Translations under genes and position numbers: made by a program
Shown: in pieces, positions 36,805 to 45,243 of the stretch
How positions within the stretch are numbered: position 1 is the stretch's first letter
Layout: the number at the start of each line of letters is the position of its first letter
Notes under the pieces: generated by a model
Database searches by the model: none
Told to the model about the DNA's origin: nothing
Seen by the model: only the letters and a program-made list of their open reading frames with translations
Origin: Roseiarcus sp963717215
GTDB lineage: Bacteria > Pseudomonadota > Alphaproteobacteria > Rhizobiales > Beijerinckiaceae
Length of the DNA stretch: 64,000 nt
Direction of reading: 5' to 3'
NCBI GenBank assembly: GCA_963717215.1
Contig: CAVQVS010000001.1
Location: forward strand, 310,001-374,000

Positions 36805-38823
36805 ATGGCGACAACGACCGTGTCCGCTGGTGCGACGAGCGTGTCCCACGACGCGATGGCCAATGCGATCCGCTTTCTCGCCCTCGACGCGGTGGAGAAG
36901 GCCAAGAGCGGCCATCCCGGACTGCCGATGGGCATGGCCGATGTCGCGACGGTTCTCTGGCGCGACGTTTTGAAATTCGACGCGTCCGATCCCCATTGGC
37001 CCGATCGCGACAGGTTCGTCCTCTCGGGCGGCCACGGCTGCATGCTCCTGTACAGCTTGCTCTATTTGACCGGCGTCGGCGGCGCCAAAGGACTGGGAAT
37101 CGAGGACATCAAACAGTTTCGCCAGGTCGGCTCGAGGACGCCAGGACATCCGGAATATTGGTGCGCTCCGGGGGTGGAGACGACGACCGGCCCTCTCGGG
37201 CAGGGGATTGCGACCTCGGTGGGCATGGCGATCGGTGAGCGCATGCTGGCCTCGCGCTTTCCAGGCATCGTCGATCACCACACCTACGTCATCGCTTCAG
37301 ACGGCGACTTGATGGAAGGCGTGAGCCAGGAGGCGATCGGCATCGCCGGCCATCTAAAGCTCAACAAGCTGATCGTCTTCTGGGATAACAATGGGATCTC
37401 GATCGACGGTCAGATCCCGATCCTCGCCGACAACATCGACCAGGTCGCCCGCTTCCAATCGGCGGGCTGGAATTCAACGCACATTGACGGGCACGATCCG
37501 AAGGCCATCCTCGACGCCATCCATGCGGCGCAGAATTCCGACAAGCCGACGATGATCGCCTGCAAGACGACGATCGGCTTTGGCCTGCCAACTCACGCGG
37601 GAACCCAGAAGGCCCACAGTGACGCGCAGGGGGCGTCAGAGGTCGCGGGCGCCCGGAAGACCCTGAACTGGCCCTACGAGCCATTCGTCATCCCTGATGA
37701 CATTCTCGGCGTCTGGCGCAAGGCGGGAACGCGCTGCACGGCGCAACGCGATGCATGGAACCGCGCGGCCGAGGCGTTCGACCCCAAGGAGCGCGCCGAA
37801 TTCGAGCGGCGGTTGCGCGGCGACCTACCGCAAGACCTTGATAAGGTGATCGACGCCTACAAGCAGAAGCTTGCCAATGAAAAGCCTGAGGTTGCCACCC
37901 GCAAGGCTGGCCAGGCGGCGCTAGATGTGATCGGGGCTGCGGTGCCCGAGCTTGTCACCGGTTCGGCCGACTTGACCCCGTCGAACAACACAAAGTTCTC
38001 TCCCGAGAAGGAAATCGCACCCGACGATTTCTCCGGACGCTACGTCCACTGGGGCATCCGTGAACACGGAATGATTGCAGCGTGCAACGGCATCGCGCTG
38101 CATGGCGGCTTCATCCCGTCGGGAGCCTCGTTCTTTTGTTTCACCGATTATTGCCGCCCCTCTTTGCGGCTCTCAGCTCTGATGGGGGTTCGGGTCGTGA
38201 ACGTGTTCACCCACGATTCGATCGGCCTTGGCGAAGATGGCCCGACCCATCAGCCGGTCGAGCATCTGGCGGCGATGCGGGCGATGCCGAATTTCTATAT
38301 GTGGCGCCCGGCCGATAGCGTTGAGACCGTCGAATGCTGGCAGGCGGCGCTCGAGCGCGAGCACTCGCCCTCGATCCTTGCGCTGACGCGGCAGTCCTTG
38401 CCGGCGGTGCGGCTGACCCATGTGGCTGAGAACTTGTGTGCGCGGGGCGGTTACGAAATTTCTCCGGCTTCCGGCGAGGCCCAGGTGTCCATCTTCGCCT
38501 CCGGCTCCGAAGTGTCGCTCGCAGTTGCCGCGCAGGCGCAACTGAAGGAGAAGGGAGTCGCCGCCCGCGTTGTGTCGATGCCCTGCTTCCCCGCGTTCTT
38601 CGAGCAGCCGGAAGACTATCGACGTTCAGTGATCGGCAATGCGAAGGTGAAGATCGGCGTCGAGGCGGCGGTTCGGTTCGGATGGGACGCCATCATCGGC
38701 GACGGCCCCTTCATCGGCATGAAGAGCTTCGGCGAAAGCGGACCCTATAAAGCCGTCTACAAGCATTTCGGCATCACGCCCGAGGCTGTGGTCGAGGCGG
38801 CGCTCGGCAAGCTCAGCGCCTGA
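36805..38823 (+). CDS. tkt: Transketolase
   Basis: A 672-residue thiamine diphosphate enzyme that moves two-carbon ketol units in the pentose phosphate and Calvin-type pathways. The N-terminal ThDP region (AKSGHPGLPMGMADVATVLW, GPLGQGIATSVGMAIGE, DGDLMEGVSQEA) and the pyrimidine domain (IREHGMIAACNGIALHGG, HDSIGLGEDGPTHQPVEHL) are complete. ATG 36805 follows TGAGGAGA; a more distal in-frame codon lacks a site. It heads the tkt-gap-pgk run, which joins the pentose phosphate and glycolytic pathways. Confidence 0.97.
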   Translation: MATTTVSAGATSVSHDAMANAIRFLALDAVEKAKSGHPGLPMGMADVATVLWRDVLKFDASDPHWPDRDRFVLSGGHGCMLLYSLLYLTGVGGAKGLGIEDIKQFRQVGSRTPGHPEYWCAPGVETTTGPLGQGIATSVGMAIGERMLASRFPGIVDHHTYVIASDGDLMEGVSQEAIGIAGHLKLNKLIVFWDNNGISIDGQIPILADNIDQVARFQSAGWNSTHIDGHDPKAILDAIHAAQNSDKPTMIACKTTIGFGLPTHAGTQKAHSDAQGASEVAGARKTLNWPYEPFVIPDDILGVWRKAGTRCTAQRDAWNRAAEAFDPKERAEFERRLRGDLPQDLDKVIDAYKQKLANEKPEVATRKAGQAALDVIGAAVPELVTGSADLTPSNNTKFSPEKEIAPDDFSGRYVHWGIREHGMIAACNGIALHGGFIPSGASFFCFTDYCRPSLRLSALMGVRVVNVFTHDSIGLGEDGPTHQPVEHLAAMRAMPNFYMWRPADSVETVECWQAALEREHSPSILALTRQSLPAVRLTHVAENLCARGGYEISPASGEAQVSIFASGSEVSLAVAAQAQLKEKGVAARVVSMPCFPAFFEQPEDYRRSVIGNAKVKIGVEAAVRFGWDAIIGDGPFIGMKSFGESGPYKAVYKHFGITPEAVVEAALGKLSA

Positions 38824-38952
38824 TCTCAAGGTCCGGCCAGCCGGCTCAATTACACTGTGGACATTGGTCGGTGATCGGACAATAAGCGCGGCTTCAGAGG
38901 ATTTAAGCTACGAGGCGCCGGCGGTCCTGTCGCGCGCGCTTCAGGAGAAGAG

Positions 38953-39969
38953 ATGATGGTTGCCAAGGTAGCGATCAACGGCTTCGGCCGAATTGGGCGG
39001 CTGGTGCTGCGCGGAATTCTGGAATCAGGCCGCAAGGACATCGAGGTCGTCGCCATCAACGATCTGGGTCCGGTCGAGACCAACGCGCATCTCCTGCGCT
39101 ACGACAGCGTCCACGGGCGCTTTCCGCACACGGTCAAGGTCGAGGGCGACACGATGGTCGTCGACGGCCACAAGATCAAGGTGACGGCGATCAGGGATCC
39201 GGCCGAGCTGCCGCACAAGGCGCTCGGCGTCGACGTCGCGCTCGAATGCACCGGCATCTTCACCGCGCGCGACAAGGCGGCGGCTCATCTCAAAGCGGGG
39301 GCGAAGCGTGTTCTCATTTCGGCGCCGGCGGAAGGCGCGGACCTCACCGTCGTCTATGGCGTCAACGACGACAAGCTGACCAAGGATCATCTCGTCGTCT
39401 CGAACGCGTCATGCACCACCAATTGCCTGGCGCCGGTGGCCAAGGTGCTCAACGACGCGGTCGGCATCGAGCACGGCTTCATGACCACGATCCATTCCTA
39501 CACCGGCGATCAGCCGACGCTCGACACGCTGCACAAGGATCTCTACCGGGCTCGCGGCGCGGCTCTGTCGATGATCCCGACCACGACCGGCGCGGCGAAA
39601 GCGGTCGGTCTCGTCCTGCCGGAGCTCAAGGGCAAGCTCGACGGCTCGGCGATCCGCGTGCCAACGCCGAACGTTTCGGTGGTCGACCTCAAGTTTGTCG
39701 CCAAGCGGAAGACCAGCCCGGACGAGATCAACAATGCCGTCAAGGCCGCCGCCGATGGCAACGGCCCGCTCAAGGGCATTCTCGGCTACACCGACGAGCC
39801 GAATGTCTCGAGCGATTTCAACGGCGACGACCGCTCCTCGATCTTCCATCTCGATCAGACCAAGGTCATCGACGGCAATTTCGTTCGCGTGCTGTCCTGG
39901 TACGACAACGAATGGGGCTTCTCGAACCGCATGGCGGACACCGCCGTCGCGATGGCGAAGCTGATCTGA
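38953..39969 (+). CDS. gap: Glyceraldehyde-3-phosphate dehydrogenase, type I
   Basis: A 338-residue GAPDH. The NAD-binding start (VAINGFGRIGRLVLRG) and the active-site SNASCTTNCLAPV with catalytic Cys154 are present, with the usual C-terminus (SWYDNEWGFSNRMADTAVAM). AGGAGAAGAG precedes two adjacent ATG codons (38953 and 38956). The gene lies 129 bp after tkt and about 180 bp before pgk. A decayed copy of its last codons lies just downstream. Confidence 0.97.
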   Translation: MMVAKVAINGFGRIGRLVLRGILESGRKDIEVVAINDLGPVETNAHLLRYDSVHGRFPHTVKVEGDTMVVDGHKIKVTAIRDPAELPHKALGVDVALECTGIFTARDKAAAHLKAGAKRVLISAPAEGADLTVVYGVNDDKLTKDHLVVSNASCTTNCLAPVAKVLNDAVGIEHGFMTTIHSYTGDQPTLDTLHKDLYRARGAALSMIPTTTGAAKAVGLVLPELKGKLDGSAIRVPTPNVSVVDLKFVAKRKTSPDEINNAVKAAADGNGPLKGILGYTDEPNVSSDFNGDDRSSIFHLDQTKVIDGNFVRVLSWYDNEWGFSNRMADTAVAMAKLI

Positions 39970-39982
39970 GGATCGGGCGCCG

Positions 39983-40091
39983 CCCCCGTGAAAGCGGGGG
40001 AACGACAAGAGTTCTCGAAGCGATAGCCGATACGGCGGTCGCGACGGCGAAGCTGCTGTCAAGATTTGTGTCACCCCCGCGAAAGCGGGGG
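39983..40091. repeat. Two GNRA-type palindromic repeats between gap and pgk
   Basis: Two hairpins share one pattern. CCCCC at 39983-39987 pairs with GGGGG at 39996-40000 around GTGAAAGC. CCCCCGC at 40074-40080 pairs with GCGGGGG at 40085-40091 around a GAAA tetraloop. The second is a perfect stem. Repeats of the form CCCCCGCGAAAGCGGGGG are among the commonest intergenic elements of alphaproteobacteria. Here they flank a remnant of the gap 3' end and may attenuate or stabilise the gap-pgk transcript. Confidence 0.7.
40002..40057 (+). pseudogene. Decayed duplicate of the gap 3' end
   Basis: The sequence TTCTCGAAGCGATAGCCGAT, followed by ACGGCGGTCGCGACGGCGAA, aligns to the last codons of gap (39901-39966) with one missing base and a short internal gap. 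In frame it reads ADTAVATAKLL against ADTAVAMAKLI in GAPDH. Most differences fall at third codon positions, so the copy diverged under coding constraint before it broke down. It is probably the tail of a lost second gap copy or an old partial duplication. Confidence 0.6.
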
Positions 40092-40147
40092 TCCAGTCGC
40101 GTCGCGAAAACGCATCCCTGCGGTCGAACAGCTTGAGAGGCGCTGAC

Positions 40148-41347
40148 ATGAGCAAACCCTTCCGCACGCTCGACGACGCCGACTTGGCCGGCAAGCGCGT
40201 GCTCCTGCGCGTCGATCTCAACGTGCCGACCGAAAACGGCCGGGTGACCGATGCGACGCGGATCGAACGCGTCGCATCGACCATCACCGAAATCGCCGAC
40301 AAGGGCGGCAAGGTCATTCTGCTCGCGCATTTCGGTCGTCCCAAAGGCGGCCCGGATGAGGCCAATTCGCTCAAGCCCGTCGCCGCGGCAGTGGCCCAGA
40401 TCATCAAGCGGCCGGTCGCCTTCGCGACAGACTGCATCGGCAGGACGGCCGACGAAGCGATCGCCAGAATGAAGAACGGCGATGTGCTCCTGCTCGAAAA
40501 CACCCGCTTCCATAAGGGCGAGGAGAAGAACGACCCCGCCCATGTCGACGCGCTCGCCAGGCTCGGCGACATCTTCGTCAATGACGCCTTCTCCGCCGCC
40601 CACCGCGCGCATGCGACGACGCATGGGCTCGCCCACAAGCTGCCCGCCCATGCGGGACGGGCAATGCAGAAAGAGCTCGAGGCGCTCGAGGCCGCGCTCG
40701 GCAGTCCGAAGCGCCCGGTCGCTGCGATCGTCGGCGGCGCCAAAGTGTCGACCAAGCTGGATCTGCTCGAAAATCTCGTCAAGAAGGTCGACCTCCTTAT
40801 CATCGGCGGCGGCATGGCCAACACGTTCCTGTTCGCGCAGGGCAAGGGGATTGGCAAGTCGCTATGCGAGAAGGATCTGGCCGACACCGCGCGCTCGATC
40901 ATGGCGGCCGCCGAAAAGGCCAAGTGCCGCATTCTGCTGCCGGTCGACGCCAACGTCGCCAAGGAATTCAAGGCGCACGCGCCGGCGCATATCGTCGACG
41001 TCGATCAAGTTCCCGACGATGAAATGATCCTCGACATCGGCCCGAAGTCGATCGCCGCGGTCGAGAAGGTGCTGGGAGAAATCAAGACGCTGGTCTGGAA
41101 CGGCCCGTTCGGCGCGTTCGAAACGCCGCCCTTCGACACGGCGACGATGGCGGTCGCGAGGACGGCGGCGCGCCTCACCAAGCAAGGCAAGCTGACCTCG
41201 GTCGCCGGCGGGGGCGACACCGTCGCAGCTCTCAACGAAGCCAAGGTCGCCGAAGACATGACCTATGTCTCGACCGCGGGCGGCGCGTTCCTGGAATGGA
41301 TGGAAGGCAAGGCGCTGCCGGGCGTCGAAGCGCTGAGGGCGAAGTAG
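40148..41347 (+). CDS. pgk: Phosphoglycerate kinase
   Basis: A 399-residue PGK, which makes ATP from 1,3-bisphosphoglycerate. The N-terminal KRVLLRVDLNVPTENGRVTD substrate stretch, HFGRPKGG, LENTRFHKGEEKND, the ATP-binding GGAKVSTKLDLLENL and the C-terminal SVAGGGDTVAAL are all present. ATG 40148 follows GAGAGG at about eight bases. It is third in the tkt-gap-pgk run; fba, often next in this order, is absent. Confidence 0.97.
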   Translation: MSKPFRTLDDADLAGKRVLLRVDLNVPTENGRVTDATRIERVASTITEIADKGGKVILLAHFGRPKGGPDEANSLKPVAAAVAQIIKRPVAFATDCIGRTADEAIARMKNGDVLLLENTRFHKGEEKNDPAHVDALARLGDIFVNDAFSAAHRAHATTHGLAHKLPAHAGRAMQKELEALEAALGSPKRPVAAIVGGAKVSTKLDLLENLVKKVDLLIIGGGMANTFLFAQGKGIGKSLCEKDLADTARSIMAAAEKAKCRILLPVDANVAKEFKAHAPAHIVDVDQVPDDEMILDIGPKSIAAVEKVLGEIKTLVWNGPFGAFETPPFDTATMAVARTAARLTKQGKLTSVAGGGDTVAALNEAKVAEDMTYVSTAGGAFLEWMEGKALPGVEALRAK

Positions 41348-41380
41348 GGTCGAAGGCGGAGAATTGCGGTTGGAAGGACT

Positions 41381-42217
41381 TTGAGAGCAAGCCAATTCGT
41401 CGGCTTCGACTCTGCATGGGGGGGCAACCCTAGGAGACTCGGCGCAATCTGCTCAATCTCCTTCTCCGGTGAAGAGTACTTCAATTTCAAGGAACCTGAG
41501 CCCGTCGGTTTCACAGACGCCTCGGACTACATCGATTTGATTCGACGGTTCGAAATGCCGACGCTTATTGCGTTGGATCAGCCGACCGTCGTTGCGAATC
41601 CAACAGGCGTGCGCCCAGTCGAGAAGGTGGTCGCGTCTCTAATATCTTGGATGGGCGGGGGCGTGCAGCCGGCCAACCTCAGGAGAGCCGCCTTTTTCGG
41701 TAAAGACGTGCCGATTTGGCAATTCCTGCGTCGTCTTGCGGCGGTCGAGGACCCGGAGGCGGCGCGCGTGGCCGATCACGGAGCCCACTTAATTGAAGTA
41801 TTTCCGGCTCTGGCGTTGGCATCGTTAGAGTTGAAGTTTTTTGGCCGACTCATGGGCCCACGCTACAATCCAGAACGAAAGACCTTTCAATTAGGAAGCT
41901 GGATTGCCGTCATTGATGCGATGCGAGCTGAGGCACAAAGGCTGTCATGCACGCCGTTTGTCGAGTGGCTTGATAGACTGCGAATGAAAGGCGCGCCAAG
42001 AAAAGCGGATCAAGATCTGCTTGATGCAGCTTTGTGCCTGCTTGTTGCGATTCGCTGGCGTCTTTCGCCTCGCGAAACATCTGTTGCCATCGGCGATCTA
42101 AGAAGTGGTTACATGATTGCGCCGGTGTCCGTGGCGGTCTTGGGTCGGCTTCGACAAGCTGCAATGGCGCGAGGAGTTCCGATCGATGCGTTGTCCGCGT
42201 CGAAAGCTCATCCCTGA
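41381..42217 (+). CDS. DUF429 family protein
   Basis: A 278-residue protein with the DUF429 pattern: an N-terminal acidic phosphotransfer-like strand (FVGFDSAWGG), ALDQPTVVANPTGVRPVEK, then LIEVFPALAL and a C-terminal DAALCLLVAIRW. The fold is RNase H-like; the function is unknown. It starts at TTG 41381 after GGAAGG, 33 bp past pgk. The base composition is less GC-rich than pgk and it uses many T- and A-ending codons, so it looks recently acquired rather than part of the glycolytic operon. Confidence 0.82.
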   Translation: MRASQFVGFDSAWGGNPRRLGAICSISFSGEEYFNFKEPEPVGFTDASDYIDLIRRFEMPTLIALDQPTVVANPTGVRPVEKVVASLISWMGGGVQPANLRRAAFFGKDVPIWQFLRRLAAVEDPEAARVADHGAHLIEVFPALALASLELKFFGRLMGPRYNPERKTFQLGSWIAVIDAMRAEAQRLSCTPFVEWLDRLRMKGAPRKADQDLLDAALCLLVAIRWRLSPRETSVAIGDLRSGYMIAPVSVAVLGRLRQAAMARGVPIDALSASKAHP

Positions 42218-42244
42218 CAAACGTTTTGAATCACGTGATTTAGT

Positions 42245-43033
42245 TCACCGCAACCTCACCGCCAGACTCTGCGTCGCGCGTCCGATCATTCCCCGTTCGT
42301 CGTAGAGCGCGGACTCGGCCATTCCGCAGCTGTTGTCCCCGAACAGCGTGCGCGCCTCGAGGCAAATCCATTCGCCCTCGGGTCGGCGGAAGAGATTGAT
42401 GGTGAGATCGCAATTGATGAACATGTATTTTGCGAAATCCAGCGCGGCGCTCACTCCATTGCCCGAGTCGCCGGCAACCGCGACGCGCTGATAGGGGCTG
42501 GGAGGCTCGCCCGCGACGAGCGGATGGTTCATGCGAAACCAGGCGGCGGAGGGTCCGTTGAAGAAGCGCCCCGCCGCAACCCGATTTTCGACCAGATTGC
42601 CGTAACCGCTCCTCAACCCCGCCATCGGCATCTTGACGAGCGGGCTTTGGTCGGGCGGCTTCGGCGCCCGCGGCGGCGGATGGCCCGGCGTTCCGTCTGG
42701 AATGGGCAAATCCTCCTCGCGCTGCATGAGCGCGGTGAACCGCGCGACATCCTTGCTTTGGGCGGTCAAGCGACCCGAATAATGGCCGGCGTTCCGGCCG
42801 ACATAGTCCGCCGCGACCTCGACGCTGCACTCGCCGATGGGCGCCGGCCGGATGAGATTGACGGTGAGCCGCGCGAGGTGGGTCAATCCGTCTTTGGCGG
42901 CGGCGCGTTCGATCGCGCGACAGATCAGCGCGGAAGGCGGGCCGGCGTGCTGATGATCGGGATGCCAGGGGCCACGGGTCAGCTCACTGGCGCGGAACAT
43001 GCCGTCACCGACTTCGCTATAAGCTGCGTCCAA
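42245..43033 (-). CDS. TesB-like acyl-CoA thioesterase family protein
   Basis: A 262-residue protein with a double-hotdog thioesterase fold: the RGPWHPDHQHAGPPSALICR stretch, then LTVNLIRPAPIGECSVEVAA and the C-terminal CDLTINLFRRPEGEWICLEA. Such enzymes hydrolyse acyl-CoA to free acid and CoA in the cytoplasm; the chain length preferred is unknown. The open frame runs on upstream into other sequence, so the start was set at TTG 43033, which has GGCGGAG six bases upstream. It is divergent from the ferredoxin-like gene. Confidence 0.8.
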   Translation of the reverse strand: MDAAYSEVGDGMFRASELTRGPWHPDHQHAGPPSALICRAIERAAAKDGLTHLARLTVNLIRPAPIGECSVEVAADYVGRNAGHYSGRLTAQSKDVARFTALMQREEDLPIPDGTPGHPPPRAPKPPDQSPLVKMPMAGLRSGYGNLVENRVAAGRFFNGPSAAWFRMNHPLVAGEPPSPYQRVAVAGDSGNGVSAALDFAKYMFINCDLTINLFRRPEGEWICLEARTLFGDNSCGMAESALYDERGMIGRATQSLAVRLR

Positions 43034-43169
43034 TGAGAGAGCTCCGCCGTTGCGCCGCGCTCGCTCCGGTCGGCGCCGATGAGTTTTTGCGTCATGCTGC
43101 GGCTTGGCGCAAGATGGTTCGTATATAAACCAATATGGCTGACACGCAGGTAAAGTCCAAAGGCGCATC

Positions 43170-43874
43170 TTGCCCTGGCGCAGGACGATCGATGTGAAAG
43201 GCGCAGCGGTTGAGACCGTGTTCGCCGCTATCCGAAGCACGGGCCTTGTTCCGCGCGGCGCGGTCTCGCTCGCGAAGGGCGAGCGTGTCGGCGAACTCGC
43301 GGGCCTACGCACAATCGTGCTCGCGGGCACGGCAGGGCGAGACGGCTGGAGTGCATTCGCCGCCTCGCCGGAGGCGCGCGACGATCTGGGCCATCCGCTC
43401 GACCGCTGGAGCCGGCGGCTGATCGAGGGGCTCGCGCGCGAACTCGGCGCCACGGCGCTGTTTCCCTTTGGTGGGCCGCCCTTTTTGCCGTTCCAGCGAT
43501 GGGCGCAACGCGCAGAATCCGTCCATTCCTCGCCGATTGGCGTTTTAATTCATCCGCATTACGGCCTTTGGCATGCCTATCGCGGCGCTCTTGGCTTCTC
43601 GGAACCTTTCGTCCTCGAGCCGACGGCGGTTCCGAGCCCGTGCGAATCCTGCATAGGGCGCTGGTGTTTGAGCGCTTGTCCCGCCGGGGCGTTTTCCGAC
43701 CCGGGCTATGATGTCGGCGCCTGCGCGGGTCACCTGCGAAGCGCAGCCGGCGGGGATTGTATGGACTTCGGCTGCCGGGCGCGGCGGGCGTGCCCGGTCG
43801 GCGCCGAACACGCCTACGGCCCCGAACAGGCGAAGTTCTTCATGGCTGCGTTTTTGCGCGGGCAGGGCGGCTGA
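43170..43874 (+). CDS. 4Fe-4S ferredoxin-domain protein
   Basis: A 234-residue protein whose C-terminal half holds cysteines spaced for iron-sulfur clusters: CESCIGRWCLSACPAGAF, then CAGHL, CMDFGC and RRACPVGAEHAYG. The N-terminal half (FPFGGPPFLPFQRWAQRAES, IHPHYGLWHAYRGALGF) resembles epoxyqueuosine-reductase-like or electron-transfer proteins without matching QueG closely. The exact role is unknown. The start is uncertain: TTG 43170 gives the listed product, while GTG 43194 is also possible. Confidence 0.8.
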   Translation: MPWRRTIDVKGAAVETVFAAIRSTGLVPRGAVSLAKGERVGELAGLRTIVLAGTAGRDGWSAFAASPEARDDLGHPLDRWSRRLIEGLARELGATALFPFGGPPFLPFQRWAQRAESVHSSPIGVLIHPHYGLWHAYRGALGFSEPFVLEPTAVPSPCESCIGRWCLSACPAGAFSDPGYDVGACAGHLRSAAGGDCMDFGCRARRACPVGAEHAYGPEQAKFFMAAFLRGQGG

Positions 43875-44329
43875 CGGATCCACGCCAAACTCGCCGGGGA
43901 AGCCGGGATAATCTCACGGGCGCCGCGGGCGCGATCCTGGCATCGCGAAATGCACCTTGGCTGCGACCTCCGCGACACAGGATCGCCGCGCGATCCAAGG
44001 TCCGCCAAGGCCAGAGCCGCCTTGCGATGGGAATCGGCGATCCCGGAGAACCGGCGTGACCGATTCGCTGGGATTGGCGCCAGGGGTCTCCGGCGTCGGG
44101 TTTGCCGCGCCGCAATCGTTGATGGACTGCGAAAGTCCGAGCCATTGCCGCTGGCGCCGTGGTCATCCGGCGCTGACGCTCGCCAGGAAATTTTTGATGC
44201 GCTTGCTTGCGATGTTCTGAAAATCATGATATAAGCCAGGTATTGATAAATTTCAAGATTCCCAGCGGAAAACGATCGTGAACTACGCCAAAGAAACGTT
44301 TTTAAGCCGGATCTTACGGGGAGCCAGAT
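43875..44329. other. Intergenic region left of the insertion sequence, no gene recognised
   Basis: About 455 bp. Open frames on both strands have no recognisable family, no good ribosome site and arginine-rich shadow composition. The last 150 bp become AT-rich (ATCATGATATAAGCC; GTATTGATAAATTTC), which contrasts with the GC-rich surroundings and may mark an older acquired segment into which the IS later inserted. Confidence 0.5.
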
Positions 44330-44337
44330 TTTTTTTA

Positions 44338-45064
44338 GGGGCTGGCCTAGATAGGGAGGAAAGGCTATCTAGATCAGATGGTTACGGTTCGACGTCGGAG
44401 CCGGTTGCCGACAAGACTTCAGGAAGAGCTTGTCAAGTACTTTGTCGGCGGGACGACGGCGCGGTCTGCGGCTCTTTTGACTGGCGTCAACCGGCACACG
44501 GCGACCTTATTCTTCCGCAAACTGCGGGAAGTAATCGCTCAGCGCTTGGATGAGGAGGCGCCCGAGCTGCTTGGCGGCGAGGTGGAGATCGATGAGAGTT
44601 ATTTCGGCGGCCGGCGCAAGGGCAAACGGGGGCGTGGCGCTGGCGGCAAGGTTCCCGTCTTCGGCCTGCTCAAGCGGGGCGGCAAGGTCCATACGGTGAT
44701 CATCCCAAATGTTGGATCGAAAACGCTCTTCCCGATTATCCAGGCGCGCATCAAGCCCGACGCCGTGGTCTATAGCGACAGTTTCCAGGCCTACGACGTG
44801 CTTGACGTGTCCGAGTTCCGCCACATGCGCATCAACCACCGTGAGCTTTTCGCCGACAGGGGAAATCACATCAACGGCATCGAGAACTTCTGGAACCAGG
44901 CCAAACGCCATCTGCGCCGTTACAATGGCATCCCAAAAGCGCAGTTCTATCTCTACCTCAAGGAATGCGAATGGCGCTTCAACTACCGCCCAGCAGACCG
45001 CTTACTCGCAACCTTGAATGCCTGGCTCAACGAATTTCACTCTGGCCCTATCTAGGCCAGCCCC
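44338..45064 (+). mobile_element. Complete IS1595-family insertion sequence (IS1016-like)
   Basis: A 727-bp element bounded by perfect 19-bp inverted repeats, GGGGCTGGCCTAGATAGGG at 44338-44356 and its complement at 45046-45064. An 8-bp target duplication TTTTTTTA flanks it (44330-44337 and 45065-45072). Eight-base duplications and the GGGGCT end are features of the IS1595 family, and the size matches the compact IS1016-like branch. It encodes one transposase. Intact ends and an intact target duplication imply recent insertion. Confidence 0.93.
44378..45055 (+). CDS. IS1595-family transposase
   Basis: A 225-residue transposase. The catalytic residues follow the DDNK arrangement of the family: Asp72 (EIDESYFGGRRKG), Asp134 (VVYSDSFQAYD), Asn166 and Lys176 (HINGIENFWNQAKRH). 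An N-terminal helix-turn-helix region (LTGVNRHTATLFFRKLREV) precedes the catalytic core. The N-terminal zinc ribbon of larger ISXO2-type relatives is absent, as in IS1016-like elements. The reading frame is complete and ends inside the right inverted repeat, so the element could be active. Confidence 0.93.
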   Translation: MVTVRRRSRLPTRLQEELVKYFVGGTTARSAALLTGVNRHTATLFFRKLREVIAQRLDEEAPELLGGEVEIDESYFGGRRKGKRGRGAGGKVPVFGLLKRGGKVHTVIIPNVGSKTLFPIIQARIKPDAVVYSDSFQAYDVLDVSEFRHMRINHRELFADRGNHINGIENFWNQAKRHLRRYNGIPKAQFYLYLKECEWRFNYRPADRLLATLNAWLNEFHSGPI

Positions 45065-45117
45065 TTTTTTTATTCCAATCGGCCGTAACCCATTGAAAAG
45101 TCCCGATCCCAAAAAAT

Positions 45118-45153
45118 AAACGCTAGTAAACGCCAGCATTTTTACTAGCGTTT
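45118..45153. repeat. Hairpin with 13-bp perfect stem
   Basis: AAACGCTAGTAAA (45118-45130) and TTTACTAGCGTTT (45141-45153) form a perfect stem around a 10-base loop, just right of the IS. It is AT-rich and runs into the tandem repeat. It could be a terminator for the downstream methyltransferase gene on the minus strand or a protein-binding palindrome. Confidence 0.65.
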
Positions 45154-45190
45154 AAGCGCGTTTATTGGCGTTTAAGCGCGTTTATTGGCG
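45148..45190. repeat. Two-copy 20-bp tandem repeat (iteron-like)
   Basis: GCGTTTAAGCGCGTTTATTG occurs twice head to tail (45148-45167 and 45168-45187) and is followed by a partial GCG. With the adjacent hairpin, GCGTTT or its complement occurs six times in about 70 bp. The spacing of one copy per two DNA turns resembles iterons or regulator-binding arrays. No replication gene is nearby. Confidence 0.65.
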
Positions 45191-45243
45191 CTGGCGGAAG
45201 GCCTCCATTCGGGCCACGCGCGGGCTTTGGAGGCGCGTGGGCG

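Noticed and set aside
43814..44227. Overlapping open frames on both strands left of the IS
   Set aside because: They lack family similarity and start sites, and overlap the end of the ferredoxin-like gene on the opposite strand.
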